A DNA stretch of 64,000 bases from a virus. The notes beneath the pieces were generated by a model. It saw nothing but the letters and a program-made list of their open reading frames with translations. It was not told the DNA's origin and did not search any database. Both the position numbers and the translations under genes were made by a program. This document shows, piece by piece, positions 34,961 through 44,127 of the stretch. The stretch is from the IMG/VR virus record IMGVR_UViG_3300037189_023790, positions 29,665 to 93,664 of that record; one strand, written 5' to 3'. Within the stretch, counting starts at the first letter, position 1. Every line of letters begins with the position of its first letter.

Positions 34961-37900
34961 AAGATTGTAAATTTGAATACATAGATAAAGCAGCTTTAAA
35001 TCAAGATGAAAAAGCAGCTAAAACAACAAGACATCAAACTCTTGCTAAAGCTTTAATTGATTCCAAAATTTCTTATTGGAATGAAGGAAAACTTATTGTA
35101 TATCCTTCTATGAAAAGAGAAGCAGAGGATTTTATACGCTATTCACTGGATGCATCTAATGAAGCTTTCTTGTACCCTGTTGAAAAAGTAGATAGCAAAG
35201 GAAAAACCAATATTATAGCTTACAGAGTTAGAATAAATGTTCTTAATGATAGTAGTGGTGTAACAGAAGATATGGAGCTTGACAAAGCTTTTTATGAAAA
35301 TATGTTTAACACTAACATTCTACAATCCATTGCAAATGAAATGGAAGATGAAGTGGAGGAGCATGAGGAAGTTTTCACTGGTATTTTTGATAGTATTAAG
35401 CAAAAACTTACTACATATTTAAATGTATTTGAAGACCTTTCAGATGATTATGAAATTGGGGATAGAAAGAGTGATATAAAAAGAATAGTAGGACAATTAT
35501 CTTCTGCTGAATTTTATAAAAAAATGTTAGGATTTTCTTCTTATGTTGTGAGAAGTGTTAATAAAGTTGACCATCTATCTAAAAAATTGATGGGAACTAA
35601 AGATAAGAAATTCTTAGGAGTGAAAGAAAGACTTGCAAATCTCCCAACAAATTCAGAAGATAAAAAAATAGAGTTACGAAGCATTGCTAATTTGTTAGAA
35701 CAAGGAAGAAGTTTTTATCACATGTTTGATGAATTAGAAACAATTAATCAAGAGTTAATAAAGCTTCCTCAATACGCTTCCTTACAACCAAGAGCTCTTG
35801 ATAATTATGATAGAGAAAAGCTCGGAATAAGTTTAGAAGATTTGTTTACTAAATATGCTCTTACAGAAGAACAAAAAGAAGAAATTCTTACTAATCTTGC
35901 TGTTAAAAATGCTAATGGTGTATGGGAAGGATTTTTAGATAGTGATGCTAAATTATATGAAGCAATTAATGAAAGAACAGATTTAGATATTAAAAATCTA
36001 TTTGATGATGTAAGAAACACTCTTTCCAAATCAAAGAAAAAATACCCTCCAATTTTCTCACAATTACAAGAAGCTCTTAAAAAAAGAACAAGTTTACAAT
36101 TAGAATTTAATGAGCTTTTCTTGGATGTAGCTGTTTCTATTTATTATCCTGAATATTTAAAAGGCTTTAAAACTGAAGAGTTCAAATATACAGAAGAGCA
36201 ATTTAGAAATCTGTTACAAAATGCAGACCAAGATAGCAGCTTTTTAGCAGGATGGTTAGGAGCAGCAGTAGATAGCAGTGACCAGTTGTTAGCTTTTACT
36301 ACAGCTTTTTTAAAGAGAAATCTTAATGACCTTTATATGACTAAAACAGAAAATGCTAATAATATGGCAGATGTTTTAGAAGCTACAGGATTTGATAAAA
36401 AATCAAAAGAAGAAGCTCAAGTATCATTTGATAAGATGCAGTATAAAACTAAAACTCTTAAAACAGATAATTTTGATGCTTTACAAATAATAGATGATGT
36501 TACAGAATTAGATTCTTCGACCTACATTACTACAAACTATTTTGGAACTCCTGTACATTTTGCAGCTAATCCTGATGAACTTATTTATTCTGAATATGAT
36601 GAAGCAAGGTATAATGCAGAAAGCAGAACATTCTATCATCTATTAGATAAGCAAGTGCATGATGTAGTGCAAAAATTAAAACTTAGAAATGATGATGGGA
36701 GTGTAATTAGTGTAGAAGATTTTTATGCTGAACTTAAAACATTAGTTCCTAATATTCCTAATTTAGAAAAGATGGTAACAGCATATATCAATAAAGAGAA
36801 AGTGCTTACACCAGAAATATATGATGCAATTGTTAATTTTAACTATTCTGGAATAAGAAACATTGTAAAAGCCATTTATCAAATTGATTTTAATTCTGCA
36901 AGGTGGCAACTCAAATCACAATTAGAAATAGAACAAGAACAAAAATCTCTTGGTTTGTTAAATATAGATTTTTCACAAGAAGGAACAAAACTTACAAATT
37001 TAAGAGAAAGGAAAAATTTTAAGAAAAATGTTAGTTCTAATGAAATTAAATGGTATGGAGAAACTACATCAAGTTTAGGATATACAATTAAAAATAAGTT
37101 TGATAGATTGTTTGGAAAAAATCATAAGTTTTTAATAGAAGGAGATACAACAATTGAATCTAAAGAAATTCTTGTACAAACTACTGATGGAAAATACAAA
37201 TGGATGAAAGTAGAAAAAATTACAAACAGAAATGCTGTAGGTGAAGAATATTCCTATGCTAATTTTCCTGAAGGAGGAACAGAAAATGTAGCCAAATTTC
37301 ATACGTATAAAGGAGTGTTTCAAACATTTACAGATGCTTATAAACTACCTCTTCCTAACTTTACAAAACAGGAGAAACAAATGTTTGATTTTATCAAAAT
37401 AATGGTAAAAGATGCAAGAACTAAATTTGGAAATGCAGCAGCTTTAACACCATATATTACTTATAGAGATGAGCAGAGTTTTTGGAGTAAAGCTGTTAAA
37501 AATCCTAAAGGAACAATAAGAGGGTTTGTAAAGGAAGTCATAGATTTAAAACCTGAGCCTGATAGTTATCCTCTTATGAAAAATGGAATAAACGTAGATT
37601 TTAATGGAAAACCTGTTAAAACTCCTATTTATGTTTCAAGAAAACAATATGACCTTTCTAGTAAAACTATTCACACCATAAAAGCTAATTATAATAATTT
37701 TGTTCCAGTGGAACAAAGAAATAGAAATTTAGCAGAAGTAGCATTATTATATAGTAATGAAGCCACTACATATTCAAAACAAAGAGAAATGCTTCCTCAA
37801 ATTAATCTTCTCAGAACAATTGTAGAAGGAGATGAAAAAGCTAAAATCTCTACAAATGGTGCTGTATTGGGAAGAAAAACCAGAGCTAAGAACAATTTGG

Positions 37901-39525
37901 GTAAAATGCTGTTTGGAAAACAAGGACAACAGGAGGTTGTAAAAGCTGAAAAATTAAACAAACAGCTTAACAATGTTGTCAATCAACTATTTTATATGGA
38001 AGCTGAAGCTGATAAAGTGTGGGATTTAGGTATTACACAAATTTCAGCTAATAAGCTTTCGAGAAAGATTTCAGGATTTCAAAATTTACAGGTGATGTTG
38101 TGGAATGTTTCTACAATGCTTCCTAACTTTTCAATTGCTACAATACAAATGAGAAGTCAAGCTGTAATGGAACTTTATTACACTGTATCAGATTTTAATA
38201 AATCCTTTTTAGATGTGTTCAGAAATCGCATTCCTACATTTTTTTCTGATATAACAAAGCTCAGAAATAAAGATAAATCACTACTTGCTCAAATAGCTAT
38301 TAGATATAATGCTATACAGGGAGAAGTTATGGATGCTCATGGGATTGTTCATAAAGATGATTTAGCTAATAAATTCTTTAGCAACGCAACGTTTTTTAAT
38401 CAAAACACAATAGAATTTTTAAATCAAATCCTCACTATGCAAATGGTGATGAGAGGATTTAAACTTCCCACAGGAGGCTCTTTGTGGGATGCTATTGACC
38501 CTACATGGAAAGCTGGTGAAGAATTCAGATACAGTCCTGCTATTGTAGCTCAAATTTCTAATTTTAAAGAAATAGAATTAGATTTTATGGCTAGATTACA
38601 AAAGATTAATAGAGATTTACATGGAGCTTATGCAAAGGAAGACAAAAATGAATTACAAAGATTGTGGTATGGTAGATTGATGATGATGTATAAAAAATAT
38701 CTCTACCCTTCATATAGAAGTAGATTTACAGAAATGCAACATTCTTTTGAACTTAAAGATGTAGAAGAAGGATACGTAAGAACCTACTTTAAAGAAATCT
38801 TTAAAGAATTCCGTGGGTTAGCTGAACAAAAAACACTTGTAGAGGGATTGGTAGAAAGTGGATGGAAAAAATCTCTTTTAACATTTGGAAAGGGAATGGC
38901 TAAAATAAACTTAGCGGCATTAGATGCTGCTTCTTTTCGATTGCTTTCTAAAAATGTAAAATCTGTAGATGATTATTTATATGGAGAAACATTGGATGAA
39001 AGAAAAAGAAAAGCAATGATGAGAGCTACATGGGAAATGGGAGCTTTAATTCAATGGATGATATTAACATATGTTCTTTCAGCTTTAGCAGATGGTGCAG
39101 ATGATGATAGTGTAGAACAGAAAGTGTTGCAAACATTAGAAATCAATGCTTTTAGAATGCAGAGTGATTTAGGAATGTATCTTCCTTTTGTACTTGCTCC
39201 TCTTGCTCAAGGAAGTTTGCCCGGAGGTTATACAATAGATTCAGCTACAAGGATATATAAAGACCCATTTACCACTGTAAGAATGATTGACCAAACTTCA
39301 GGATTTTTTCATCAATTAATTGGTGTAGATATAACAGAAGATGGATTGGATTTTGCTTTTAACGATGTATATGATAGAGCAGGATATGGATATGAAAAAG
39401 GTGATAGTAAGTTGTTACATAAAGGATATAGAGTGTTTCTTTCTCCCTATTGGCAAATGATTAAAATGATGAGTCCTGAAGAGCAATTGCAATACATGGA
39501 ATTGTTAAATAAAAATTCAAGATAA
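34957..39525 (+). CDS. Third giant virion protein of the RNA polymerase cassette
   Basis: 1522 residues from the ATG at 34957, whose ATGA overlap with the polymerase stop matches the style of neighbouring gene joints; an in-frame ATG at 34945 would add four residues. It is helical and charged in the first 600 residues. The middle includes a conserved-looking structural region (SAVKNPKGTIRGFVKEVIDL), and a hydrophobic helix near the C-terminus (MGALIQWMILTYVLSALADG) is followed by Gly-rich segments. This resembles internal or ejection proteins that help form a DNA channel. No catalytic motif was found. The cassette order and size fit the three-protein transcription module of crAss-like phages. 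It is followed by a terminator. Confidence 0.65.
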   Translation: MKDCKFEYIDKAALNQDEKAAKTTRHQTLAKALIDSKISYWNEGKLIVYPSMKREAEDFIRYSLDASNEAFLYPVEKVDSKGKTNIIAYRVRINVLNDSSGVTEDMELDKAFYENMFNTNILQSIANEMEDEVEEHEEVFTGIFDSIKQKLTTYLNVFEDLSDDYEIGDRKSDIKRIVGQLSSAEFYKKMLGFSSYVVRSVNKVDHLSKKLMGTKDKKFLGVKERLANLPTNSEDKKIELRSIANLLEQGRSFYHMFDELETINQELIKLPQYASLQPRALDNYDREKLGISLEDLFTKYALTEEQKEEILTNLAVKNANGVWEGFLDSDAKLYEAINERTDLDIKNLFDDVRNTLSKSKKKYPPIFSQLQEALKKRTSLQLEFNELFLDVAVSIYYPEYLKGFKTEEFKYTEEQFRNLLQNADQDSSFLAGWLGAAVDSSDQLLAFTTAFLKRNLNDLYMTKTENANNMADVLEATGFDKKSKEEAQVSFDKMQYKTKTLKTDNFDALQIIDDVTELDSSTYITTNYFGTPVHFAANPDELIYSEYDEARYNAESRTFYHLLDKQVHDVVQKLKLRNDDGSVISVEDFYAELKTLVPNIPNLEKMVTAYINKEKVLTPEIYDAIVNFNYSGIRNIVKAIYQIDFNSARWQLKSQLEIEQEQKSLGLLNIDFSQEGTKLTNLRERKNFKKNVSSNEIKWYGETTSSLGYTIKNKFDRLFGKNHKFLIEGDTTIESKEILVQTTDGKYKWMKVEKITNRNAVGEEYSYANFPEGGTENVAKFHTYKGVFQTFTDAYKLPLPNFTKQEKQMFDFIKIMVKDARTKFGNAAALTPYITYRDEQSFWSKAVKNPKGTIRGFVKEVIDLKPEPDSYPLMKNGINVDFNGKPVKTPIYVSRKQYDLSSKTIHTIKANYNNFVPVEQRNRNLAEVALLYSNEATTYSKQREMLPQINLLRTIVEGDEKAKISTNGAVLGRKTRAKNNLGKMLFGKQGQQEVVKAEKLNKQLNNVVNQLFYMEAEADKVWDLGITQISANKLSRKISGFQNLQVMLWNVSTMLPNFSIATIQMRSQAVMELYYTVSDFNKSFLDVFRNRIPTFFSDITKLRNKDKSLLAQIAIRYNAIQGEVMDAHGIVHKDDLANKFFSNATFFNQNTIEFLNQILTMQMVMRGFKLPTGGSLWDAIDPTWKAGEEFRYSPAIVAQISNFKEIELDFMARLQKINRDLHGAYAKEDKNELQRLWYGRLMMMYKKYLYPSYRSRFTEMQHSFELKDVEEGYVRTYFKEIFKEFRGLAEQKTLVEGLVESGWKKSLLTFGKGMAKINLAALDAASFRLLSKNVKSVDDYLYGETLDERKRKAMMRATWEMGALIQWMILTYVLSALADGADDDSVEQKVLQTLEINAFRMQSDLGMYLPFVLAPLAQGSLPGGYTIDSATRIYKDPFTTVRMIDQTSGFFHQLIGVDITEDGLDFAFNDVYDRAGYGYEKGDSKLLHKGYRVFLSPYWQMIKMMSPEEQLQYMELLNKNSR

Positions 39526-39557
39526 GCTATAATTTTTAATTAGATATTATTTATTCT

Positions 39558-39606
39558 AAAATGTTTCCTTACTTTTGATTTTTCAAAACAGGGAACATTT
39601 TTATTC
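39558..39606 (+). terminator. Terminator after the RNA polymerase cassette
   Basis: AAAATGTTTCC (39558-39568) pairs with GGGAACATTTT (39591-39601), one wobble pair, with a 22-base loop that itself can form a small TTTTGA/TCAAAA helix; a T tract follows. It separates the giant-protein operon from the fibre array. The loop contains TACTTTTG (39570-39577), which fits a -7 box, but no -33 partner is present. Confidence 0.65.
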
Positions 39607-39634
39607 TTCAATCCCTTAATAAAACTCTACATAC

Positions 39635-39997
39635 ATGGCTTGGGGTACATCAGGAAGACCTAAAATAGATTTTGGTATAGCAATTCTTGCATTACAAAAT
39701 AAAATTGCAAAAATTATTTCAGGAGATATTCCTATAACAGGAAATTCTTTTGGAGGAGAAACATGGGGCGGAATTACAGGAACTCTTTCAAATCAAACTG
39801 ATTTGCAAACAGCTTTAAATCTTAAAGCTAATACATCTGCTTTAGCAGGATATTTACCAATTACAGGAGGCTCATTAACAGGAGCTTTAAGACTTGATGG
39901 ACAAACAATAACTCCTTCTGTAGCTGTTGTATCAACACATAAAGTAGCAATTAATTTAGGTGGTGTTACTTACTATTTATTAGCTTCTATTATATAA
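39635..39997 (+). CDS. Short fibre/adaptor protein
   Basis: 120 residues. After MAWGTSGRPKIDFGIAILAL it contains repeats typical of trimeric phage fibres: ITGTLSNQTDLQTALNLKAN and YLPITGGSLTGALRLDG. The C-terminus is a compact strand region (KVAINLGGVTYYLLASII). It is the first gene of the fibre array after the terminator and is probably a head- or tail-fibre adaptor. No enzyme motif is present. Confidence 0.7.
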   Translation: MAWGTSGRPKIDFGIAILALQNKIAKIISGDIPITGNSFGGETWGGITGTLSNQTDLQTALNLKANTSALAGYLPITGGSLTGALRLDGQTITPSVAVVSTHKVAINLGGVTYYLLASII

Positions 39998-40009
39998 AAA
40001 TATAAAACA

Positions 40010-40462
40010 ATGGATTCAAGACTTTATAGTGCAGGGTATTTAGCTATACCTTTAAAAGCTAATGAAAACTCAACACTCAATCCACAACCAAATTTTATAG
40101 TAATTGAGAATATATCTGGAAGAACAAAAGCAGAAATTCCTACATTAGGAGATGTTGTTGTTGCTAATTCTCAATATAAACTTGTTTATAGAGAAATTCT
40201 TGAAGCTAGTGAACAATTAGGTAGAGCAGAAACAATGAGAGAAATAATATATGAGAATGAAAATCAATATGTTCCTATAATGATTGTGCCAGCTTTAAGT
40301 GATTATGGATATTTATCTCAAGCATTACCACAAGTAAACGGAATGTTATCTATTTTTCAATTTAGAGGAGTGTTGTCAGGATTTGTATTGGAAATAGATG
40401 AAAATAAAATAGCTGAGATTATTGTTGATATGACACCTGTAATAATTCCTTTAGTAGAATAA
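40010..40462 (+). CDS. Hypothetical protein of the fibre array
   Basis: A 150-residue strand-rich protein (IPLKANENSTLNPQPNFIVIENISG, then GMLSIFQFRGVLSGFVLEID) that I do not recognise. It lies 12 bases after the fibre adaptor gene and overlaps the next start as TAATG. It is likely a small structural or baseplate-type component, by position only. No signal peptide is seen. Confidence 0.65.
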   Translation: MDSRLYSAGYLAIPLKANENSTLNPQPNFIVIENISGRTKAEIPTLGDVVVANSQYKLVYREILEASEQLGRAETMREIIYENENQYVPIMIVPALSDYGYLSQALPQVNGMLSIFQFRGVLSGFVLEIDENKIAEIIVDMTPVIIPLVE

Positions 40463-40923
40463 TGGGAATATTTCTAGCAGTTATAGCATTAATGATTAGT
40501 GTTATTTTGATTCCAATTGGTGTTGTATATGGATTGATTAAAAATTTGCTTGGAATCAATAATAAATCATTAAACATTGCTTTTCTTCTTGATATAGGAG
40601 GAAATGTATTTTGTGCAGAATTGTTTAACGATTTACTTATTAAAACTAATCAGAATTTATTTGGAAGTCCTTATCAAACTATTTCAGAAGTGTTAGGAAT
40701 AAATAATCAACTTTTAAACATGACAAAAACAGGACAAAGATTGGTAAATTTACTTCATTATCTTGACCCTTATCATGTAGAAAAAGCAATAGGAATGAAA
40801 GTTCCTAATATAGTGTTAACAAAAAAACAACTAATAATAAGATTTACAGCGGTTTTGATTGGGTTAATGGGTATTTTAACTTTAATAGCTGCAATAACAA
40901 TAAAAATAATTTCAATATTTTAA
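40462..40923 (+). CDS. Membrane protein with two terminal transmembrane helices
   Basis: 153 residues. Residues 3-27 (IFLAVIALMISVILIPIGVVYGLI) and 126-150 (IIRFTAVLIGLMGILTLIAAITI) are strong membrane helices around a soluble core (FCAELFNDLLIKTNQNLFGSPYQ, then TISEVLGINNQ). Proteins with this layout recur near tail genes in Bacteroidetes phages, without a proven function. The helices would allow a holin-like or superinfection-exclusion role, but the core domain is larger than in most holins. TAATG overlap couples it to the preceding gene. Confidence 0.65.
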   Translation: MGIFLAVIALMISVILIPIGVVYGLIKNLLGINNKSLNIAFLLDIGGNVFCAELFNDLLIKTNQNLFGSPYQTISEVLGINNQLLNMTKTGQRLVNLLHYLDPYHVEKAIGMKVPNIVLTKKQLIIRFTAVLIGLMGILTLIAAITIKIISIF

Positions 40924-40945
40924 GAAAAAATAAAACAAAAATAGT

Positions 40946-41308
40946 ATGAAATATCACATAAGTGTAAATGAAAAAACTCATTTTGAGCAAACAGCAGTAG
41001 AAACAGTAAAATGTGCAGATTTAAGCACTTCTCCAGATTATTTATTGGCAGTAAAAGGTAATTGTTTTGTTAAAGTAGTTCCAAGTGCTGTAGAAACATC
41101 TCCTTCAGGAAGTGCTGTATTAGTAGCAGGAACAAAAGCAGTGGCTTATCCTACATTAACAGCCACAGATAGAGTGTTAGTAGCAGTAACTACTCCTGCA
41201 GGTACGAGAGGTTATTTAAGTGTAACTAAAAATGCAGGAGTGGGTTTTACTATTAATTCTACAAGTAATACAGAAACCTCCACTGTTGATTGGGTAATTA
41301 ATTCTTAA
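40946..41308 (+). CDS. Small virion/fibre-associated protein
   Basis: 120 residues with an immunoglobulin-like or jelly-roll strand pattern: TVKCADLSTSPDYLLAVKGN, VLVAVTTPAGTRGYLSVTKN, then STSNTETSTVDWVINS. The AGVGFTINS...TSTVDWVI ending is common in small phage decoration or fibre-tip proteins. It sits 5 bases before a large fibre gene and may be its partner. The function is inferred from context. Confidence 0.6.
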   Translation: MKYHISVNEKTHFEQTAVETVKCADLSTSPDYLLAVKGNCFVKVVPSAVETSPSGSAVLVAGTKAVAYPTLTATDRVLVAVTTPAGTRGYLSVTKNAGVGFTINSTSNTETSTVDWVINS

Positions 41309-41312
41309 TAAT

Positions 41313-44120
41313 ATGAATGGAATATCTTTAAAAACAAAACTAAACTCAATACTCACCTCTATTATTAATTGTTTACCTGAAGGCTCTGTTACAAAAGTAG
41401 TGGGAGTTAATGGAAATGGTTGTTTAAAAGTAACAGATGTTTCTTCTTTAGGTGGAGGTGGGGTAGGTATTCCTCAAAACCTTTCTATTAGCGGAAATAA
41501 CCTAAGTATTTCTCAAGGAAATACAATATCACTTCCTGTTACAGATTTAGCATATACATCAAATCCTAATACAGGAACAGTTACATCTTCAACAGGTGTG
41601 GATGCAGTAATACCTGCTGCCACTACAAGTATTGCAGGATTACTTACAAGTGCTGATAAAATCAAGTTAAATAGTATTACAGGAATAAACACTGATTTAT
41701 CTATAGGAAATCGTACATCAACTACTTTAGATGTATTTTCAAATACAGGAACAGATGCTACAATTCCTTTTGCAACCACTTCATTAGCAGGTCTTTTTGT
41801 TGCAGCTGATAAAACTAAATTGGATGGAATAGCAACAAGTGCTAATTTGTACATCCACCCCAATCACAGTGGTGATGTTGTTTCTGTTGCAGATGGTTCT
41901 ACTACTATACAATCAAGTGTTGTAACTAACGTAAAGCTTGCTAATATGGGAGCTTCTACAATTAAAGGTGCAATTTCAAGTGGTAGTCCAATTGATTTAA
42001 CTGCTTCTCAAGTTAAATCAATATTAAATTTTACTGCTGCTGATGTATCAAATATTCCTTCTGGAAACATTGCAGCAACAACTGTACAAGCAGCATTAAA
42101 CGAACTTGATGGAGAAAAGCAGACTAATATTCAATTTCAAGAAGAAGGTAGTAATTTAGGTGCATCAGGAAATGTAAATACAATTAATTTTACAGGTGCA
42201 AATGTTACAGCATCAAGAGTTGGGAATGTTGTCACAGTAGATGTAACTGGAGGTAGTGGTGGGGGAGTTACAAATCTTTCTTACAGTAGCGCTTCTTCAA
42301 GTGGAAAAATAAATTCAGATACAGGAGAAGATGCTACGATACCTGCTGCTACAGGAAGTATTGCAGGATTATTAACAGCAAGTGATAAAACAAAACTAGA
42401 TGGTATTGCTACAGGAGCAAATCTTTATATTCATCCTAATCATTCAGGAGATGTTACAAGTGTAGCTGATGGGGCAACAACAATTTCTACAAATGCTGTC
42501 ACATTTGCTAAATTTCAACAAATACCCACTGCTACATTATTAGGTAGAAGTGCTGTAACAACAGGAAATGTAGAAACTATTACATTAGGAACAGGGTTAA
42601 CTCTTTCATCTGGAATATTATCTGCTACAGGAGGCTCAGTAACAAGTGTTGGTATTTCTGGAAGTGATTTTACAATTAGTTCTTCCCCAATTATAACAAG
42701 TGGGACAATTTCTCTTGCGATTGCTAATAACGCTATATCTAATGCTAAACTTGCTCAAGCACCTGCCAATACTATTAAAGGCAATAATACAGGAGTATTG
42801 GCAAATGAAACAGATTTAACAGTAGCACAAGTAAAAACATTACTTTCTTATACTGCATCAGATATAGTAAATGTTTCTGCTGGAAATATTGCGTCTGGTA
42901 ATGTTCAAGGAGCTTTAAATGAATTAGATAATGAAAAACAAGTAAAACTTCAATTTCAAGATGAAGGAGTTAATACAGGAACATTAGGTGGAATTAACAC
43001 TATTAACTTTACAGGAGCTACTGTCACTGCTAATTCTTCAAGTGGTGTATTAACAGTAGATGTAACAGGAGGAGGAGCAAGTGGAAATACTAATCTTAGC
43101 TATGCAGCATCTCCTATTAATGGAATTGTAGCTTCAGATACAGGAGCAGATGCAACACTTTTATTAGCTGATGGAACAAATGCTGGACTTCAATCTCCTG
43201 CACAATTTACAAAACTTGGGTTTATTACAGTTACTTCAGCTACTAATTTAGATACACTTCGTACAGATACAACAACTAATAATGCTAAAGTATCTAATGC
43301 TTCCCATACAGGAGATGCTACAGGAAGTACCATATTAACTCTTGCTACAGTAAATTCTAATGTGGGAACTTTTGGTTCAGCCACGCAAGTAGCTGTACCT
43401 ACAGTGAATGCTAAAGGATTAATCACTGCTGTATCTAATGTAACCATTACACCTGCTGCTTCTTCTATTACAGGAGGGGCTGCTTTAAGTAAAACTGATG
43501 ATACTAATGTTACATTAACTTTGGGAGGAACTCCTACATCTGCTTTATTATCTGCAACTTCTCTTACATTAGGATGGACTGGCGTGTTAGCTGCAACTAG
43601 AGGTGGAACAGGATTAAGTGCTTTAGGTACTTCATTACAACAATTAAGAGTAAATGCAGCAGGTACTGCATTAGAATACTTTACAGCAGCAGGTGGAGGG
43701 ATTACTTCTTTAAATGCTTTAACTACTGCTACACAAACATTCACTAATGATACTAATGTCACTATTGTTAGTGGAGGTTCAGCACATGTTATTACTTGGA
43801 GTGGAACATTAGCAGATACAAGAATAACTTCTGCTGCTAATTGGAATAAAACATATCAACAAAATAAAATAAGAGTGGTTAGTGTTAGCACTACTTTATC
43901 TGCTACTACAGATGGTACTGTAGTATTTGATACAGGAGCTACTACTGCTACATTACCAGTTTCTGTAACAGAAATTAAACTAACTGTTAAAAATGTTAGC
44001 GCAGGAACTATTACTGTATCAGGTCATATTGACGGATTTTCAGGAGCTTCTTATGTATTAGCTGCTAAAGAATCAATGCAATTTCATGGAAACGGAACAA
44101 CTTGGTATTACATAGCTTAA
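41313..44120 (+). CDS. Tail fibre protein with internal repeats
   Basis: A 935-residue Thr/Ser/Gly/Ala-rich fibre. The repeat ADKTKLDGIAT-ANLYIHPNHSGDV occurs twice, and a longer unit (DLTxxQVK ... ALNELDxEKQ ... INFTGA ... VDVTGG) occurs twice. This architecture is typical of trimeric phage fibres, with short shaft units linked by Gly-rich turns. The C-terminal 90 residues (KIRVVSVSTTLSATTDGTVVF, then MQFHGNGTTWYYIA) form a distinct tip-like domain. There are no catalytic motifs. It is likely a long or side fibre used in host recognition. Confidence 0.8.
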   Translation: MNGISLKTKLNSILTSIINCLPEGSVTKVVGVNGNGCLKVTDVSSLGGGGVGIPQNLSISGNNLSISQGNTISLPVTDLAYTSNPNTGTVTSSTGVDAVIPAATTSIAGLLTSADKIKLNSITGINTDLSIGNRTSTTLDVFSNTGTDATIPFATTSLAGLFVAADKTKLDGIATSANLYIHPNHSGDVVSVADGSTTIQSSVVTNVKLANMGASTIKGAISSGSPIDLTASQVKSILNFTAADVSNIPSGNIAATTVQAALNELDGEKQTNIQFQEEGSNLGASGNVNTINFTGANVTASRVGNVVTVDVTGGSGGGVTNLSYSSASSSGKINSDTGEDATIPAATGSIAGLLTASDKTKLDGIATGANLYIHPNHSGDVTSVADGATTISTNAVTFAKFQQIPTATLLGRSAVTTGNVETITLGTGLTLSSGILSATGGSVTSVGISGSDFTISSSPIITSGTISLAIANNAISNAKLAQAPANTIKGNNTGVLANETDLTVAQVKTLLSYTASDIVNVSAGNIASGNVQGALNELDNEKQVKLQFQDEGVNTGTLGGINTINFTGATVTANSSSGVLTVDVTGGGASGNTNLSYAASPINGIVASDTGADATLLLADGTNAGLQSPAQFTKLGFITVTSATNLDTLRTDTTTNNAKVSNASHTGDATGSTILTLATVNSNVGTFGSATQVAVPTVNAKGLITAVSNVTITPAASSITGGAALSKTDDTNVTLTLGGTPTSALLSATSLTLGWTGVLAATRGGTGLSALGTSLQQLRVNAAGTALEYFTAAGGGITSLNALTTATQTFTNDTNVTIVSGGSAHVITWSGTLADTRITSAANWNKTYQQNKIRVVSVSTTLSATTDGTVVFDTGATTATLPVSVTEIKLTVKNVSAGTITVSGHIDGFSGASYVLAAKESMQFHGNGTTWYYIA
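41993..43215 (+). repeat. Diverged tandem repeats inside the fibre gene
   Basis: Two copies of a roughly 135-residue unit lie at about 41993-42411 and 42812-43215. Both begin DLTxxQVKxxLxxTAxDI/V, continue with ALNELDxEKQxxxQFQxEG and xxINTINFTGAxVTA, then VDVTGG, and end in an SDTGxDAT block. The DNA has diverged much more than the protein, so the duplication is old and kept by selection on the protein. Confidence 0.65.
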
Positions 44121-44127
44121 TAAACAA

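Noticed and set aside
39570-39577. TACTTTTG as a promoter for the fibre array
   Set aside because: It is in the loop of the terminator hairpin and has no TTTG partner at the right distance.
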